A stretch of 64,000 nt of DNA from Microbacterium sp. SMR1 (GCF_003289625.1 NZ_QMBN01000004.1:62001-126000), one strand, 5' to 3'. Shown: positions 51,121-60,130, counted from the stretch's first letter. Notes: generated by a model from the letters alone, not told the origin. A program made the numbers and translations.

Positions 51121-51830
51121 GGGGTCATTTGGTGGCGCCTGCTGGTTGGGGTCATTTGGTGGCGCCTGGGTGGTGTGCCGCGCTTCGGGTGGGGCCATTT
51201 GGTGGCGCCCACGTCGTCGCCGGTCCGAGTGGGACCATTTGGTGGCGCCTGCTGGTTGGGGTCATTTGGTAGCGCCCGGGTCGTGCGCCGCTTCGGGTGG
51301 GACCATTTGGTGGCGCCGTGCTGAGCGGGACCATTTGGTGGCGCCTCGCCGGGTGGGGTCATCGGGTGGCGCCTGTGTCGCGTGCCTCTCGAGTGGGACC
51401 ATCCGATGGCGCCGTACTGAGCGGGGCCATTCGGTGGCGCCTGCTGGTGGGATTACTTGATGGCGCCGTGCTGGCTGGGACCATCTGGTGGCGCCTACGT
51501 CACGTGCTCCTCGAGCGGGACCATCTGGTGGCGCAGTGCTGGGTGGGGCCATTTGGTGGCACCCGCGGGGTGGGTCCTTTCGGTGGCGCCGTGCTGGGGG
51601 AATCCCTCGTGGCGCCGTGCTCGGTGGGATCATTTGGTGGCGCCTGCTGCCGGGGTCATTTGGTGGCGCCTACGTCGCGTTCCCTTCCGGGTGGGACCGT
51701 CTGATGGCGCCGTGTCGGGTGGGGTCCTTTGGTGGCGCCTGCGCCTCTCCGGGTGGGATCATCTGGTAGCGCCGCCTACCGGGTGCGGCAAGCTGGCGGT
51801 GGCGTGTTGTGCGGGGTTAGTTAGTGGCAC
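51121..51830 (+). repeat. array of about 22 copies of GGGACCATTTGGTGGCGCC
   Basis: Copies (19 bp, up to a few mismatches) begin near 51121, 51148, 51191, 51231, 51258, 51299, 51327, 51355, 51395, 51423, 51449, 51477, 51517, 51545, 51571, 51597, 51626, 51653, 51692, 51720, 51754 and 51812. Start-to-start distances are mostly 26-29 or 39-43 bp. The unit holds the dyad ACCA TT TGGT and the palindrome GGCGCC. A stray copy lies at 50752. Open frames through it are Trp/Gly or Arg/Pro repeats and unlikely to be genes. Confidence 0.9.
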
Positions 51831-51896
51831 CTGGCGCCCGCAGCGTGGGCGGAGCGAGGGGCGCCCTCCGGACGATGAGGGCTGCGAGCGTCGATG

Positions 51897-52727
51897 TCAG
51901 CTAGACGCTTGGTCCTTGATCAGGTCCACCACGACGCCTACGTCGCCGTCGCCTTGCAACCATGAGAGCGGCGAGAGCGATGTGCATTGCGGCAGCTCGT
52001 CCTGCGGTGCCAGCATCAGGGCATCCAGGAGCTCTGCGTCTGCGGCCGATACCGACCCGAGGATCCTGGCAAGACCTCGCACCAGCCCGTCTGGTTGCTT
52101 CGCATCGAACTGCCAAGTCGGAAAGCGGAGCTCGCCGCCGATCTCATGCGCATGAGTCTGGCGAGCGATTACCGTCGCCCGGAGTTCCTCTTCCGTCACG
52201 TTGAGGCGGTCAGCTGCCGCAGACAAGGAGAGGGTCTTGTATGAGTGTGCAAGGAAGCCGCGCATCTCAAGCCACTGGAGCTCGCCTCGCTTGACTGCTT
52301 CCTCGGCCGATACGAGCTCTTCCTTGGAGAAGGCGCCTGACTCGAGCAGCCACTCTGCCTCAGCCTTGGGAAGAATCTCAATGCTTGGGGGCTGCGCGGT
52401 CTCGAGGTGATCTGCGAGTGCGGCGGCGATGAACGTGCCGGTCTCGCCCAGCTTCGTCAGTCCCTCCGCGACCCGCTCAAGCAGCTCGATCGGAAGGGGC
52501 GGTGTATCGGGGGTGGGGTCGGGGTTGTTATTGGGGCCCAGCAGGCTTGCGGTGATCGTCCTAGCGCTCTGGAGTGAGGTCAGGATCGCGTCAAGAGACC
52601 ACGCCTGCGAAGTGTGTTGGGCCGCCGCGATGTTCGCCAGAGATCGCTTTGCCTCCGTGCTTACTGTCGCGAATATCGTGGGCTGGCCCTTAACGGTCCC
52701 GCGGGGTCGACGATGCGGTTCCGGCAC
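51897..52727 (-). CDS. uncharacterised protein with MbcA/ParS-like C-terminus
   Basis: 276 residues. N-terminal region GQPTIFATVSTEAKRSLANI, an Asn/Pro linker (GPNNNPDPTPDTPPLP, about 64-79), helices with LLERVAEGLTKLGETGTF, an HTH-like SLSAAADRLNVTEEELRATV, then FPTWQFDAKQPDGLVRGLAR and SPLSWLQGDGDVGVVVDLIK. The last segment resembles the toxin-binding end of Xre/MbcA antitoxins (P-x-x-WL-x-GD). Probably DNA-binding; plasmid or island regulator. No partner toxin next to it. Confidence 0.6.
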   Translation of the reverse strand: MPEPHRRPRGTVKGQPTIFATVSTEAKRSLANIAAAQHTSQAWSLDAILTSLQSARTITASLLGPNNNPDPTPDTPPLPIELLERVAEGLTKLGETGTFIAAALADHLETAQPPSIEILPKAEAEWLLESGAFSKEELVSAEEAVKRGELQWLEMRGFLAHSYKTLSLSAAADRLNVTEEELRATVIARQTHAHEIGGELRFPTWQFDAKQPDGLVRGLARILGSVSAADAELLDALMLAPQDELPQCTSLSPLSWLQGDGDVGVVVDLIKDQASS

Positions 52728-52827
52728 CTGAACTCCTCTCGTGCGCTCCAGGCTGACGCGCTTGACGGTATCACTACTCGACTAAGCAAAGATGAGCTGA
52801 TCTGGGCTTTTTGTGTCATTTCTGCAC

Positions 52828-52847
52828 GTAAACGAACACAATCACCC
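52828..52847. repeat. CACGTAAACGAACACAA motif, also at 59803
   Basis: TGCACGTAAACGAACACAA here and TGCACGTAAACGAGCACAA at about 59802-59820 differ at one base. The second copy is a near palindrome (GTGCACG TAAA CGAGCAC) close to attR. Possibly a regulator or Xis site. Confidence 0.35.
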
Positions 52848-52948
52848 TTGCCAATTCTCGCTATCGCGAGGATCCGGGTAGCCCTCATCGCGCCGGCGCG
52901 TCAATCGGTGTCGGATGCGTCGCGCCGAGACGGCTTGGGGCGATCGCG

Positions 52949-53326
52949 GTGCGCTCGAGCGCGAGGGGGATCGAGGTCGCCGACGGCCAGGTCGTCACCG
53001 CCGCCGGATGCGTTGAGGAGTTCACGCCCCTCGACGCGATCCCCGAGCAGCCGTTCGACACCCGAGTCCGCCGTGACCGCGGGCACCTCGGCGGCACCGC
53101 CTCGCAGGTCATCGACGAGCCCGAGGTCGTGGGCCGGCTGCTCGAGCTCGGCCGGCGAGCAGCAGAAGAGCACGGCGGCACCGTGATGATCGACGTCGCC
53201 CTGGACGCGAACCGGCAGCGCCCCGTCGTCGTCGAGCTCGACGGCTTGCCCAACTCCGGGCTGTACGCAACCGACCCCTGGCTCCTCGCCCGGACACTCA
53301 TGGACGCCGCCGATCGCGGCTACTGA
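52949..53326 (+). pseudogene. ATP-grasp protein, C-terminal fragment
   Basis: 125 residues from GTG 52949: GIEVADGQVVTAAGCVEEFT, DRGHLGGTASQVIDEPEVVG and VMIDVALDANRQRPVVVELD with GLPNSGLYATDP. The E-D/N metal-binding end of an ATP-grasp fold is visible, but the N-terminal and central subdomains are missing (a whole protein has about 280-300 residues). Upstream DNA in this frame is not coding-like. A terminator follows at 53338. Confidence 0.55.
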
Positions 53327-53337
53327 GGATCCCCATG

Positions 53338-53376
53338 GAAGAACCCTCGTCACCTTCGGGTGGCGGGGGTTTCTTC
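53338..53376 (+). terminator. hairpin terminator
   Basis: GAAGAACCCTCGTCACC (53338), TTCG tetraloop, GGTGGCGGGGGTTTCTTC: long stem with UUCG loop after the ATP-grasp fragment. Confidence 0.75.
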
Positions 53377-53437
53377 TTTCGCGCTGGGCGTGCGAGTTAC
53401 CGTGGACCACCGAGCCCCGGATCAGGAGGTGCTGACC

Positions 53438-53632
53438 GTGAAGCTGTGGATCATCCTCGCTTCGACCCTGCTCGTCCTCGTTCTGGCAATCGCCCTCTTC
53501 GGAGAGCATGTCCGAGATTCTTACCCCTGGGCGGTACCGGCTACTTCCGTGCTCGTGGTGCTGATCGCGGCCGCGGGCACCATGCTCATCCAGCGCCACA
53601 ATCGCCGTCGAGGTACGCAGTCTCGGCGTTGA
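53438..53632 (+). CDS. 64-residue two-helix membrane protein
   Basis: GTG 53438 with AGGAGG 9 bases upstream. Helices LWIILASTLLVLVLAIALFG and WAVPATSVLVVLIAAAGTML flank a charged turn (EHVRDSYP), ending IQRHNRRRGTQSRR. Unknown function. Confidence 0.6.
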   Translation: MKLWIILASTLLVLVLAIALFGEHVRDSYPWAVPATSVLVVLIAAAGTMLIQRHNRRRGTQSRR

Positions 53633-54915
53633 AGTCAGCCCTGAACCGTGAGCCGCGGTCCGACACCTGACCACGCGCTGTCCCAGCAATGGTCAGCGCC
53701 GGGCCCACCCAGGCCCCCCCATCACGCGACGAGAGTGTTGTGACCGGGTGGTGGGCGCGCCGTGACCACGCCGTGTCCGACGTCTGGTCACGCGGCGGTC
53801 CCCGCCTCGATACGCCCTCCCGAGGGCTGAATCTCACGCGCTGACGTTGATCGCCGGCCCCTCGGCGCCCACTGCCCGGTCACGCCGTGGTCACGAGTGG
53901 ACGCTGCGTGGGCGGTTTGTGGCCGGGAGATGGTCACGGTTTCGGGTCCGGAATCGGGTGCTCGAGCTCTGGGAGACGGGATGAAGGGTCGGGGGCGTGA
54001 AGCGATGGGGGCGACCTACGAGGCCCCTAGCGATTGGAGCTGCGTCGCCGCACCCGCTGCCACCCTCCGGCTTCGTTCGCTGCGCTCGCTCCGCCTTCGG
54101 AGTGTCCGCGGTCGCGTCGCCACCTCTCCACTCGCGGCCAAGGGCTGAGGGCAATCCGGGGCCTCAATGACGACAGTCTCGCCAGGGCTGACGGGCCGCC
54201 TCCCTCCCCCTCTGAGATGACCTCCTCGGGGACGGCGGGAAGCTCGGTCTCGCGTCCGGTGGAGAGTGCGAGGTGGGGGCTTCCGGCAGCCATGCTGCCG
54301 AGGTGTGCGAGTGCACGCCGGCGGAGCCAGATGGGGTCAAAGCCGTCCCCGGTGCTCCGCCCCGGAGGCATGGTCGCGCAGTCTCATCACCGAGCGGGGC
54401 TCGGCGATGAATCCCGATCTCCGATGGCGAGAGAGCGCCAGCCCTGACTTCTCAACTGGGCGTCAAGGGGGCCAAAGACGAGGGCAGTTGAGAAGTCGAT
54501 CGGGCGAAGGGTCGTGACGGTGACTGGGCGGGCTGTAAGGGACTGCGAAGTGACAACGCCTCCGGGACGGACGTGGGTCCTGGCAGCCGATACTCGGCGC
54601 ATCGGGGCACCCAGGCGCAGCGCGCGCCCGCTGTCGCAGCGGTGCTCGGTGACCGTCTCCGTGGCCACTGTGGTGACCAGTCTCAGTGACCTGCGCGGTG
54701 ATGTCCTGGCCGCTCCACAGTCGCGTCCGATGAGGCGAAAGAAGACCCCCAGCGCCGCCTGCAGCGGCTGTCGCGAGACCTGCTGGCCACGTCATCTCTT
54801 CGAGCTGCCGCGTCCATCAGAGGGCGCCAGGGCGCTGACCGAAGAGGCCTGAGCGATGCTCCGGCCTGCGCTGATGCGAGGCGAAAGCGACCGCGTCCCC
54901 GCGGCCGCGACGGGG
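53633..54915. other. about 1.3 kb gene-poor DNA
   Basis: No frame shows family features. Between 53660 and 53940 the strings GTCACGCCGTG, GACCACGCGC, GTGACCACGC and GGTCACGCGG recur, i.e. degenerate dyads around CACG. The remainder has mixed Arg/Ser/Pro-rich frames typical of non-coding high-GC DNA. Confidence 0.5.
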
Positions 54916-55109
54916 CAGTCAACTGAGGGCGATACCGCCCTCAACCTCGCTCCGCTCGACGCAGTCGACTAGACGCCGAGGGCGCCAAAAGTCAGTCGAC
55001 TGCTAAACCCCGTCTTTCCAACGGTTTCTGATGCCGCAGTCGACTGGACAATCCTCCGCGATGCTCCGAATCGTCCAGTCGACTGATGGTCAGTCGACTA
55101 CAGAAACCG
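54916..55109. repeat. CAGTCGACTG palindrome cluster with nested dyad
   Basis: CAGTCGACTG or a near copy at 54916 (CAGTCAACTG), 54962, 54993, 55037, 55076 and 55091. The last ones sit in a larger dyad: CGGTTTCTG (55022-55030) / CAGAAACCG (55101-55109) outside, and CAGTCGACTGGAC / GTCCAGTCGACTG inside. Non-coding. Resembles a centromere-like or origin site. Confidence 0.7.
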
Positions 55110-55469
55110 CTGATGCAACAGCAGAAATGACCTCGATCCGGCGCTGAAGCTTCGGATGCGAGGGAGAGAGAGAAAAGAGCATAAGGGGAGGTGACGCCGG
55201 GCTGCGTTTCACCCTTCGCTGCGCTCGGTCGAAACTTGCCCTGCGGTCGGCACAGCCGACACCTCTTCGGAAGCCCCTGAGACTGTCGCTTCGCTCGGTC
55301 TCCTGGTCTTCCTCACCCTCACCGCTGGCGCGTCTCGGGCCCTTCGGCGGCTGAAGCCGGTCGAGACCGGCGAAGCTGCCGCCGACGTCGCCGCGTCGGC
55401 CGCTGACGCCGGCGCCGATGGCGCCGGCGAGACGGCCTAGGACACCGGCACCCTCGGGCGCGCGGGCAC

Positions 55470-55828
55470 CCAGGTCGAGTACGGCGGCTTGAAGTACCCG
55501 ACTGCGAGGTCAGCGAGCTGCGGGAGCTCGCCGTGGGTGAGCGCGTGCTGCTGATGGGGGCGCTCATGGCGATCGAGCGGGGCGCGCTGCACAGCGACCT
55601 GTCCTGGGTCGCCGCGGCGGGCGCCTACTCGGGCTTCCCGTCGAGGACGAGGACCCGAGGAACGCGCGGTACCCGGCGGCCCCGCCCATGGGTGTCGTCG
55701 CAGGTGAGGTCATCGCCGCCAGCGACACCCGCAAGACACTGCGGCTGAGCGCGGGCATGCTGATGGTCGCCGCCGCGGTGGTCACCACGATCATCCGCCG
55801 CCGGCGAGGAGCACCCACCTCCGCCTGA
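55470..55828 (+). pseudogene. frameshifted membrane protein remnant
   Basis: One frame reads ELRELAVGERVLLMGALMAI, ERGALHSDLSWVAAAGAY; after a shift near 55640 the other reads VEDEDPRNARYPAAPP and MGVVAGEVIAASDTRKTLRL, then a helix AGMLMVAAAVVTTIIRRRRG to the stop at 55828. Together they look like one degraded gene. Not recognised. Confidence 0.4.
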
Positions 55829-55839
55829 CGCAATGGAAA

Positions 55840-55884
55840 CGGCCCCGGCCGACGTCAGCTCACATGCTGCGTCGGTCGGGGCCG
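55840..55884. terminator. bidirectional terminator
   Basis: CGGCCCCGGCCGACG (55840-55854) pairs with CGTCGGTCGGGGCCG (55870-55884, one mismatch), between the membrane remnant and the converging lipoprotein. Confidence 0.7.
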
Positions 55885-55931
55885 CTTCGTGCTCGGGTGC
55901 GACCGCGCTAGTCAGCCGCGGTCGACGCGGA

Positions 55932-56468
55932 TCAGCCCTTGAGGTCGCCGACCGCGCTGTGGCAGATGCCGTTGGCGGCCGCGAGGTTCTGCGCCCAGAC
56001 CGTGCCGTCAGGAGCAGTGACAGCGACCGAGGACACGGAGCCGTCCCACAGCTCGTCGGCGCGGGTGGCGTAGGCGATCGACGCTTCGGCGTCGTCGTCC
56101 TCGAAGTAGGCGTTCCACGCGGCATCGATCCACATGCACCGGTAGATGTTGGTCGGCTGCTGCAGCTCGGATTGCTGGACGCCTGTGGATGCGGGCATTT
56201 CGGCCACGGATGACGGCCATGCATACCCGGCGGGCGGGGCATCCGGCCAGCTCGCGACCGCCTCGGCGAGCCGGGCATCTCGGCGCTCGATGTCGGCCTC
56301 CCGAGCGGTACGGCGCTCGTTGTCGGCGGCGGCATCGGGCGTCGCCGAGCGCGTCGCGACGGGGGAGGCCGGCGTGCTCACGGTGTCCGGGGCGACTGTC
56401 GGCGCGCAAGCCGTGAGCGCGAGCAGGGTGAGCGCGAGGGCGGTAAGGGGCTTGGCGCGCGACGACAT
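55932..56468 (-). CDS. lipoprotein
   Basis: 178 residues from ATG 56468: signal RAKPLTALALTLLALTAC (lipobox LTAC), a Thr/Ser/Pro linker, a charged helix (DNERRTAREADIERRDARLA), and a compact domain with two Cys (NIYRCMWIDAAWNAYFED, NGICHSAVGDL), probably bridged. Surface protein of unknown role. Terminator downstream at 55840. Confidence 0.7.
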   Translation of the reverse strand: MSSRAKPLTALALTLLALTACAPTVAPDTVSTPASPVATRSATPDAAADNERRTAREADIERRDARLAEAVASWPDAPPAGYAWPSSVAEMPASTGVQQSELQQPTNIYRCMWIDAAWNAYFEDDDAEASIAYATRADELWDGSVSSVAVTAPDGTVWAQNLAAANGICHSAVGDLKG

Positions 56469-56910
56469 GCTGGGCACGTTACGCAAGTAGCGCACGTGCC
56501 CACAACTCGGCACACGGGCCCTCGGGGGCGTCGCGCAGGCCGGCGCGGGCGTTCTTCACGTGGCGCTCACCTGCGGCCTCGGAAGCGACACGTACGGGTG
56601 CGCGGAACTCGTCAACGCGATCGGTCAGCTCGCTACCGAGGCCATCATGCTCCGCGTGTTATAGCTGTCCCTGAGTGCGGTCGCACGGTTGCGGAGGAGC
56701 ACCTCCTGTCAGGTCGCAGCTCAACGCTAGGCGTCCGTTGCCAAGGCATCCGTCTCGTAGCTGAGCGGGTAATCGATCACGGATCTATTGCACGAATCAT
56801 TACCGATATCATTTCCGCGACTCTTGCCGCCTCTCTCGAGCAACACTGAACTCGAGTGCTGCGCGCCCAAACGGCCGCTCGCAGTCTCGCCGTGTCCCTA
56901 TGCTTCACTC
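56469..56910. other. about 440 bp with at most a gene fragment
   Basis: One short stretch (about 56520-56663) reads VAQAGAGVLHVALTCGLGSD and CAELVNAIGQLATEAIM before a stop and may be a decayed C-terminus. TATGCT at 56899-56904 is the likely -10 of the next gene. Confidence 0.35.
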
Positions 56911-57402
56911 GTGAACCTCCGCACGATTCCCGCCACAAGCGCGGCTGCAGTCCTGTCCCTCTTCCTACTTGCCGGCTGCTCGGCTCCCGCTGACCCCGCC
57001 TCCGCCGACGCTGACAGCTCCGCGCAGAGCGAGCCCGCGGCGACCGAGCCGGCGCAGGAGGAAGCGCCCGAACCGGTCGACCTGACGGGGGAGTGGATGC
57101 AGTCGAACTCCGGCGACGGGCAGTCCTACCAGGCGGCGACCGTCGCCGATGGCGTGATTTCGATCGACTGGGTCAACGACGAGGATCAGTCGCGCGCTGT
57201 CTACTGGGTCGGCACCTACGAGGCGCCGGCGGACGCTGCGACCTCGTTCAGCTGGGACTCGGTCAATGACCACTCCAAGACCGACAGCGCGCTGCTGGCG
57301 TCTTCGGACGAAACGAAGACCTTCAAGTACGTCGACGGCATTCTCAGCTACGACGTGACCGCGATGGGCGTGACGAGGACCGTCGAGCTCAAGAAACAGT
57401 AG
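56911..57402 (+). CDS. lipoprotein
   Basis: 163 residues, leaderless-like GTG 56911. Signal NLRTIPATSAAAVLSLFLLA with lipobox LLAGC, Ala/Glu/Pro linker, then a beta domain starting DLTGEWMQSNSGDGQSYQAA and VYWVGTYEAPADAATSFSWD. This lipocalin-like short beta domain is frequent in Microbacteriaceae lipoproteins. Role unknown. Confidence 0.72.
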   Translation: MNLRTIPATSAAAVLSLFLLAGCSAPADPASADADSSAQSEPAATEPAQEEAPEPVDLTGEWMQSNSGDGQSYQAATVADGVISIDWVNDEDQSRAVYWVGTYEAPADAATSFSWDSVNDHSKTDSALLASSDETKTFKYVDGILSYDVTAMGVTRTVELKKQ

Positions 57403-58351
57403 GTCCGCGCATCCGTCCGGGCCGAGCTAAGCGGGCAACGTCGACGCGTCAATCAAGGGCTCACCGGGAAAGGGCAGGCCGCGAATCCGGCCCGCCGTGG
57501 CTCTGAGGCCCCCAACAACCCGCGTTGAGCACCGCGCGAGTGCGACAGAGTACGGCGTGCGCGCCGCAGACGGTCACGACATCTGTGAGCGCCGCCTACG
57601 AGAAACAGCGAGACCCCCTGATCCACGTGTGTGGGGGGGGTCTGCGTCGGCAAGCCTACCGCGCTCCGCGCGTCCGTCTAGCAAGACGGTGGCGGCATTC
57701 GTGGGCAGGTATGGCCCTCGTCGGTCGGGGCGCAGCCGAGAAGCTCGCATGGAGTCCTCGGTCCCGCAGTCGCCAGGAACCTCAACGCGCTCGAAAAGTC
57801 AGCGCTAAGGGCGCCGTCGTCGCGCTCCGGGCGAGGACTCACGTGTAGGTCGCCTCCTTCTCCACTCCTCTGGCAGAAGGTCGGAGGCGAGTTGGAGACA
57901 CGTGTCAGCACGCCCCAATAGTCGAGCATCGCGTAAGGTGTTGCCCGGTAGCTAGGGCTGGAACAGTGCCCCGAGCGCCAATTCGAGAAACCCACGCTTC
58001 GGCGTGGGTTTCTGCGTTGTCTGCCGCATAGCCTGCGCCCGCTTCACGTCGGGGACACCCGGTGCGGTCGTCTCGGAATGATCCGGCCCCTCCTCAAATC
58101 GAATCTGGTGCGGTCAGCGGTTCGGCAAGCGCGTGCCGTCGTGGCATCGACCTCCGTGCTGAGACGCCTGAGTGTGAGATGTCGGTGGTACCTGGGAGCA
58201 TGTGGGTGTAATCGAAAACTGAGTGTTGTCGCGATGACGGCTAGCTCGGCGCGGAGACACTCCCGCGCCACGACCAAACAGTCGTAACGGGGCACAACGA
58301 TGGGCAAGGGACCCGTCGGAAGCACTCCTCACACCATGAGGAGATGTCCCT
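57403..58351. other. about 950 bp without a convincing gene; several hairpins
   Basis: AGACCCCC/GGGGGGTCT hairpin near 57611-57642; CGCCTCC/GGAGGCG stem-loop near 57851-57890; strong terminator at 57986-58013. Frames are Arg/Ser-rich. A small RNA ending at 58013 is possible. The region just upstream of the xis-like gene (58300-58351) should hold its promoter. Confidence 0.4.
57986..58013 (+). terminator. 12-bp stem, UUCG-loop terminator
   Basis: AGAAACCCACGC, TTCG, GCGTGGGTTTCT. No gene ends just upstream, so it may end an unannotated RNA. Confidence 0.7.
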
Positions 58352-58609
58352 TTGTCTACATCCACCACTACGCCCGTGCGCAGTTTGGCCGAGGCTGTCG
58401 CCAGCTCTGAACTGCTCGACGCTCTGATTCGGCCGGACACGCTTGCCGATCGACTTGGGACCACCGAGCGCAACCTCAGCGAGTGGCGTATCACGGGCCG
58501 TGGTCCCAGATACATCCGGGTCGGACGTTCGGTTCGCTACCGGCCCGAGGTAGTGGATGCCTGGCTTCTCGCGCAAGAGCACGCGAGCACGGCGGAAGAA
58601 GCCTGCTGA
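58352..58609 (+). CDS. excisionase-like HTH protein
   Basis: 85 residues from TTG 58352 with AGGAGA upstream. Core: RPDTLADRLGTTERNLSEWR, ITGRGPRYIRVGRSVRYRPE, VVDAWLLAQ: the HTH_17/MerR-like fold used by Xis and small plasmid regulators. Adjacent to the integrase and overlapping its 5' end, so it likely steers excision. Confidence 0.82.
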   Translation: MSTSTTTPVRSLAEAVASSELLDALIRPDTLADRLGTTERNLSEWRITGRGPRYIRVGRSVRYRPEVVDAWLLAQEHASTAEEAC

Positions 58610-59714
58610 CGTGGGGACGATCAAGGCGTACGCCACGAAGAACAAGGGTCGGCTCTACGAGGTCTGGTACCGCAAGCCCGATGGCTCTCGAGGTCATGAT
58701 CGCGGTTTCAAGCTGAAGCGGGATGCTGAAGCACACCTCGCGTCCGTCGAAGTCGCCAAACTCCGGGGCGGGTACATCGACCGCGCCGACGCCAAGGTGA
58801 CCGTCGCTGAGATCGGCGCCGAGTGGCTCGTGCGACACAAGGCCAAGGTGACGGTCAGTTCGCATCACTCCGTTGACAGTGCATGGCGGGTGCACGTTCT
58901 CCCACGTTGGGGTCACTATGCCGTTGGCGCGGTCACCCGACGCGAGGTCGAGGCATGGCTAACCGATCTCGGCCGCACGCGTTCCCACACCACCGTCGCG
59001 CGAGCCCGCGACCTGCTCGCCGGCATCTTCGACGACGCCATCGAGGACAACAGGGTGCTCAAGAATCCGGCTCGCGGGCTCACAATCAAGAGGAAGCCCA
59101 TCCCGGACGAGGTGTTTCTCGACCATGCACAGGTCGAAGAGCTTGCCCTCGCATCTCGATACCCTGACCTGATTCGTTTCCTCGCTTACACGGGGCTCAG
59201 GTGGGGCGAGGCGACCGCGCTCCGGGTGCGGAACGTTGATCGTCAGCGTCGCCGAGCTCACATACGGGAAGCTGTGGCAGACGTTAACGGCACGCACCAC
59301 CTGGGCTCGGTGAAGTCACACGAGAGGCGCTTGGTAGCGTACCCAGAGTTTCTGGACGGCGCCATCGAGCGCGCTTGCCAAGGCAAAACCCCTGACAGTC
59401 GGCTCTGGGAGGGGACAAGCGGGTCATACCTTCGGCCCGGGAACACCTACAGCGGGTGGTTCGCCGGTGCGGTGCGTCGTTGCATGGACGCCGATCCCAC
59501 CTTCCGCCGTGTAACCCCACACGATCTGCGTCACACCGCAGCCTCTCTCGCTATCAGCGCGGGGGCCAACGTCAAGGTCGTGCAGCGCATGCTCGGGCAC
59601 AAGTCCGCGAAGGTCACGCTGGACACCTACGCAGCCCTCTTCCCCGATGACCTCGACAACGTCACCGCCGCACTAACTCACCGGCGTGCCGAGCAGCTAG
59701 CGCGAGCTGCCTGA
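58557..59714 (+). CDS. int: tyrosine integrase
   Basis: 385 residues from ATG 58557 (GTG 58611, just after the xis stop, is an alternative start). Arm-binding N-terminus (KAYATKNKGRLYEVWYRKPD), core-binding domain (TVAEIGAEWLVRHKAKVTVS), and catalytic domain: Arg in LAYTGLRWGEATALR, HDLRHTAASL (His-x-x-Arg), RMLGHKSAKVTLDTYAALF (His and nucleophile Tyr). All active residues are present. It lies 142 bp from attR and is the enzyme that inserted the element into tRNA-Ser. Confidence 0.95.
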   Translation: MPGFSRKSTRARRKKPADVGTIKAYATKNKGRLYEVWYRKPDGSRGHDRGFKLKRDAEAHLASVEVAKLRGGYIDRADAKVTVAEIGAEWLVRHKAKVTVSSHHSVDSAWRVHVLPRWGHYAVGAVTRREVEAWLTDLGRTRSHTTVARARDLLAGIFDDAIEDNRVLKNPARGLTIKRKPIPDEVFLDHAQVEELALASRYPDLIRFLAYTGLRWGEATALRVRNVDRQRRRAHIREAVADVNGTHHLGSVKSHERRLVAYPEFLDGAIERACQGKTPDSRLWEGTSGSYLRPGNTYSGWFAGAVRRCMDADPTFRRVTPHDLRHTAASLAISAGANVKVVQRMLGHKSAKVTLDTYAALFPDDLDNVTAALTHRRAEQLARAA

Positions 59715-59734
59715 CGCATCGACCGAAGCACGCG

Positions 59735-59752
59735 TGGTGCATTTTGGTGCAC
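59735..59752. repeat. right arm-type repeat
   Basis: TGGTGCATTTTGGTGCAC, near copy of the left-end motif at 20198. Between the integrase stop and attR. Confidence 0.45.
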
Positions 59753-59855
59753 TTCTGGGTGTGGGTACCCGTGCGCAGGTGTGAGCTTGCCCCCGCAGAT
59801 GTGCACGTAAACGAGCACAAGTGGCGGCGGTAGCGTCCTTGCAAGGCCCGCGAAA

Positions 59856-59920
59856 TGGGTTCAAATCCCACCGTCACCGCCAGCGAAAACCCCCGGTTAT
59901 CCGGGGGTTTTCTGCATGTA
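59856..59920. repeat. attR: right 65-bp direct repeat
   Basis: Copy of the tRNA-Ser 3' end and terminator (20122-20186), identical except two bases after the CCA. The upstream tRNA body is absent, so it is not a tRNA gene. Confidence 0.95.
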
Positions 59921-60130
59921 CCGGGCGCAGTCAGGGTGGGCTGGCGGCGCCGGGGAAGGCGCGGTTCTCTTCGTGATCTTTTCTCGCTGCACCGAAGCCG
60001 AACCCGCGACGAGCCGCCTGCGGGAGGCTGACCCCCTCGAATCGCCCCCCGGCGCAGCACCAGCTGCGACCGACGGCATCTTTCTTCGGGTAGAGCCGCG
60101 AGGGGCTGCCCGGTGCGGTAGGAAAGTCCC

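Larger units (their letters stand above)
20122..59920. mobile_element. integrated element of about 39.7 kb in tRNA-Ser
   Basis: Bounded by the 65-bp att repeats, with xis-like and tyrosine integrase genes beside attR. The left edge carries a decayed parA-parB partition locus; iteron and palindrome clusters occur inside. No type IV secretion, phage structural or intact replication genes were recognised, so self-transfer looks unlikely now. Cargo is dominated by defence and toxin genes, many in broken form, which indicates an old, recombining island. Confidence 0.9.

Noticed and set aside
51262..51704. Repeat-protein genes reading through the array on either strand
   Set aside because: The frames (Trp/Gly-rich or Arg/Pro-rich) are products of the DNA repeat; unit lengths are not consistently multiples of three and indels break the period.
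51121..51830. CRISPR array
   Set aside because: The unit is 19 bp with mismatches; spacers are about 8 or 21 bp and partly similar to each other; no cas genes are present.
59856..59920. Second tRNA-Ser gene
   Set aside because: Only the T arm, acceptor end and terminator are present; D and anticodon arms are missing, so it is attR.
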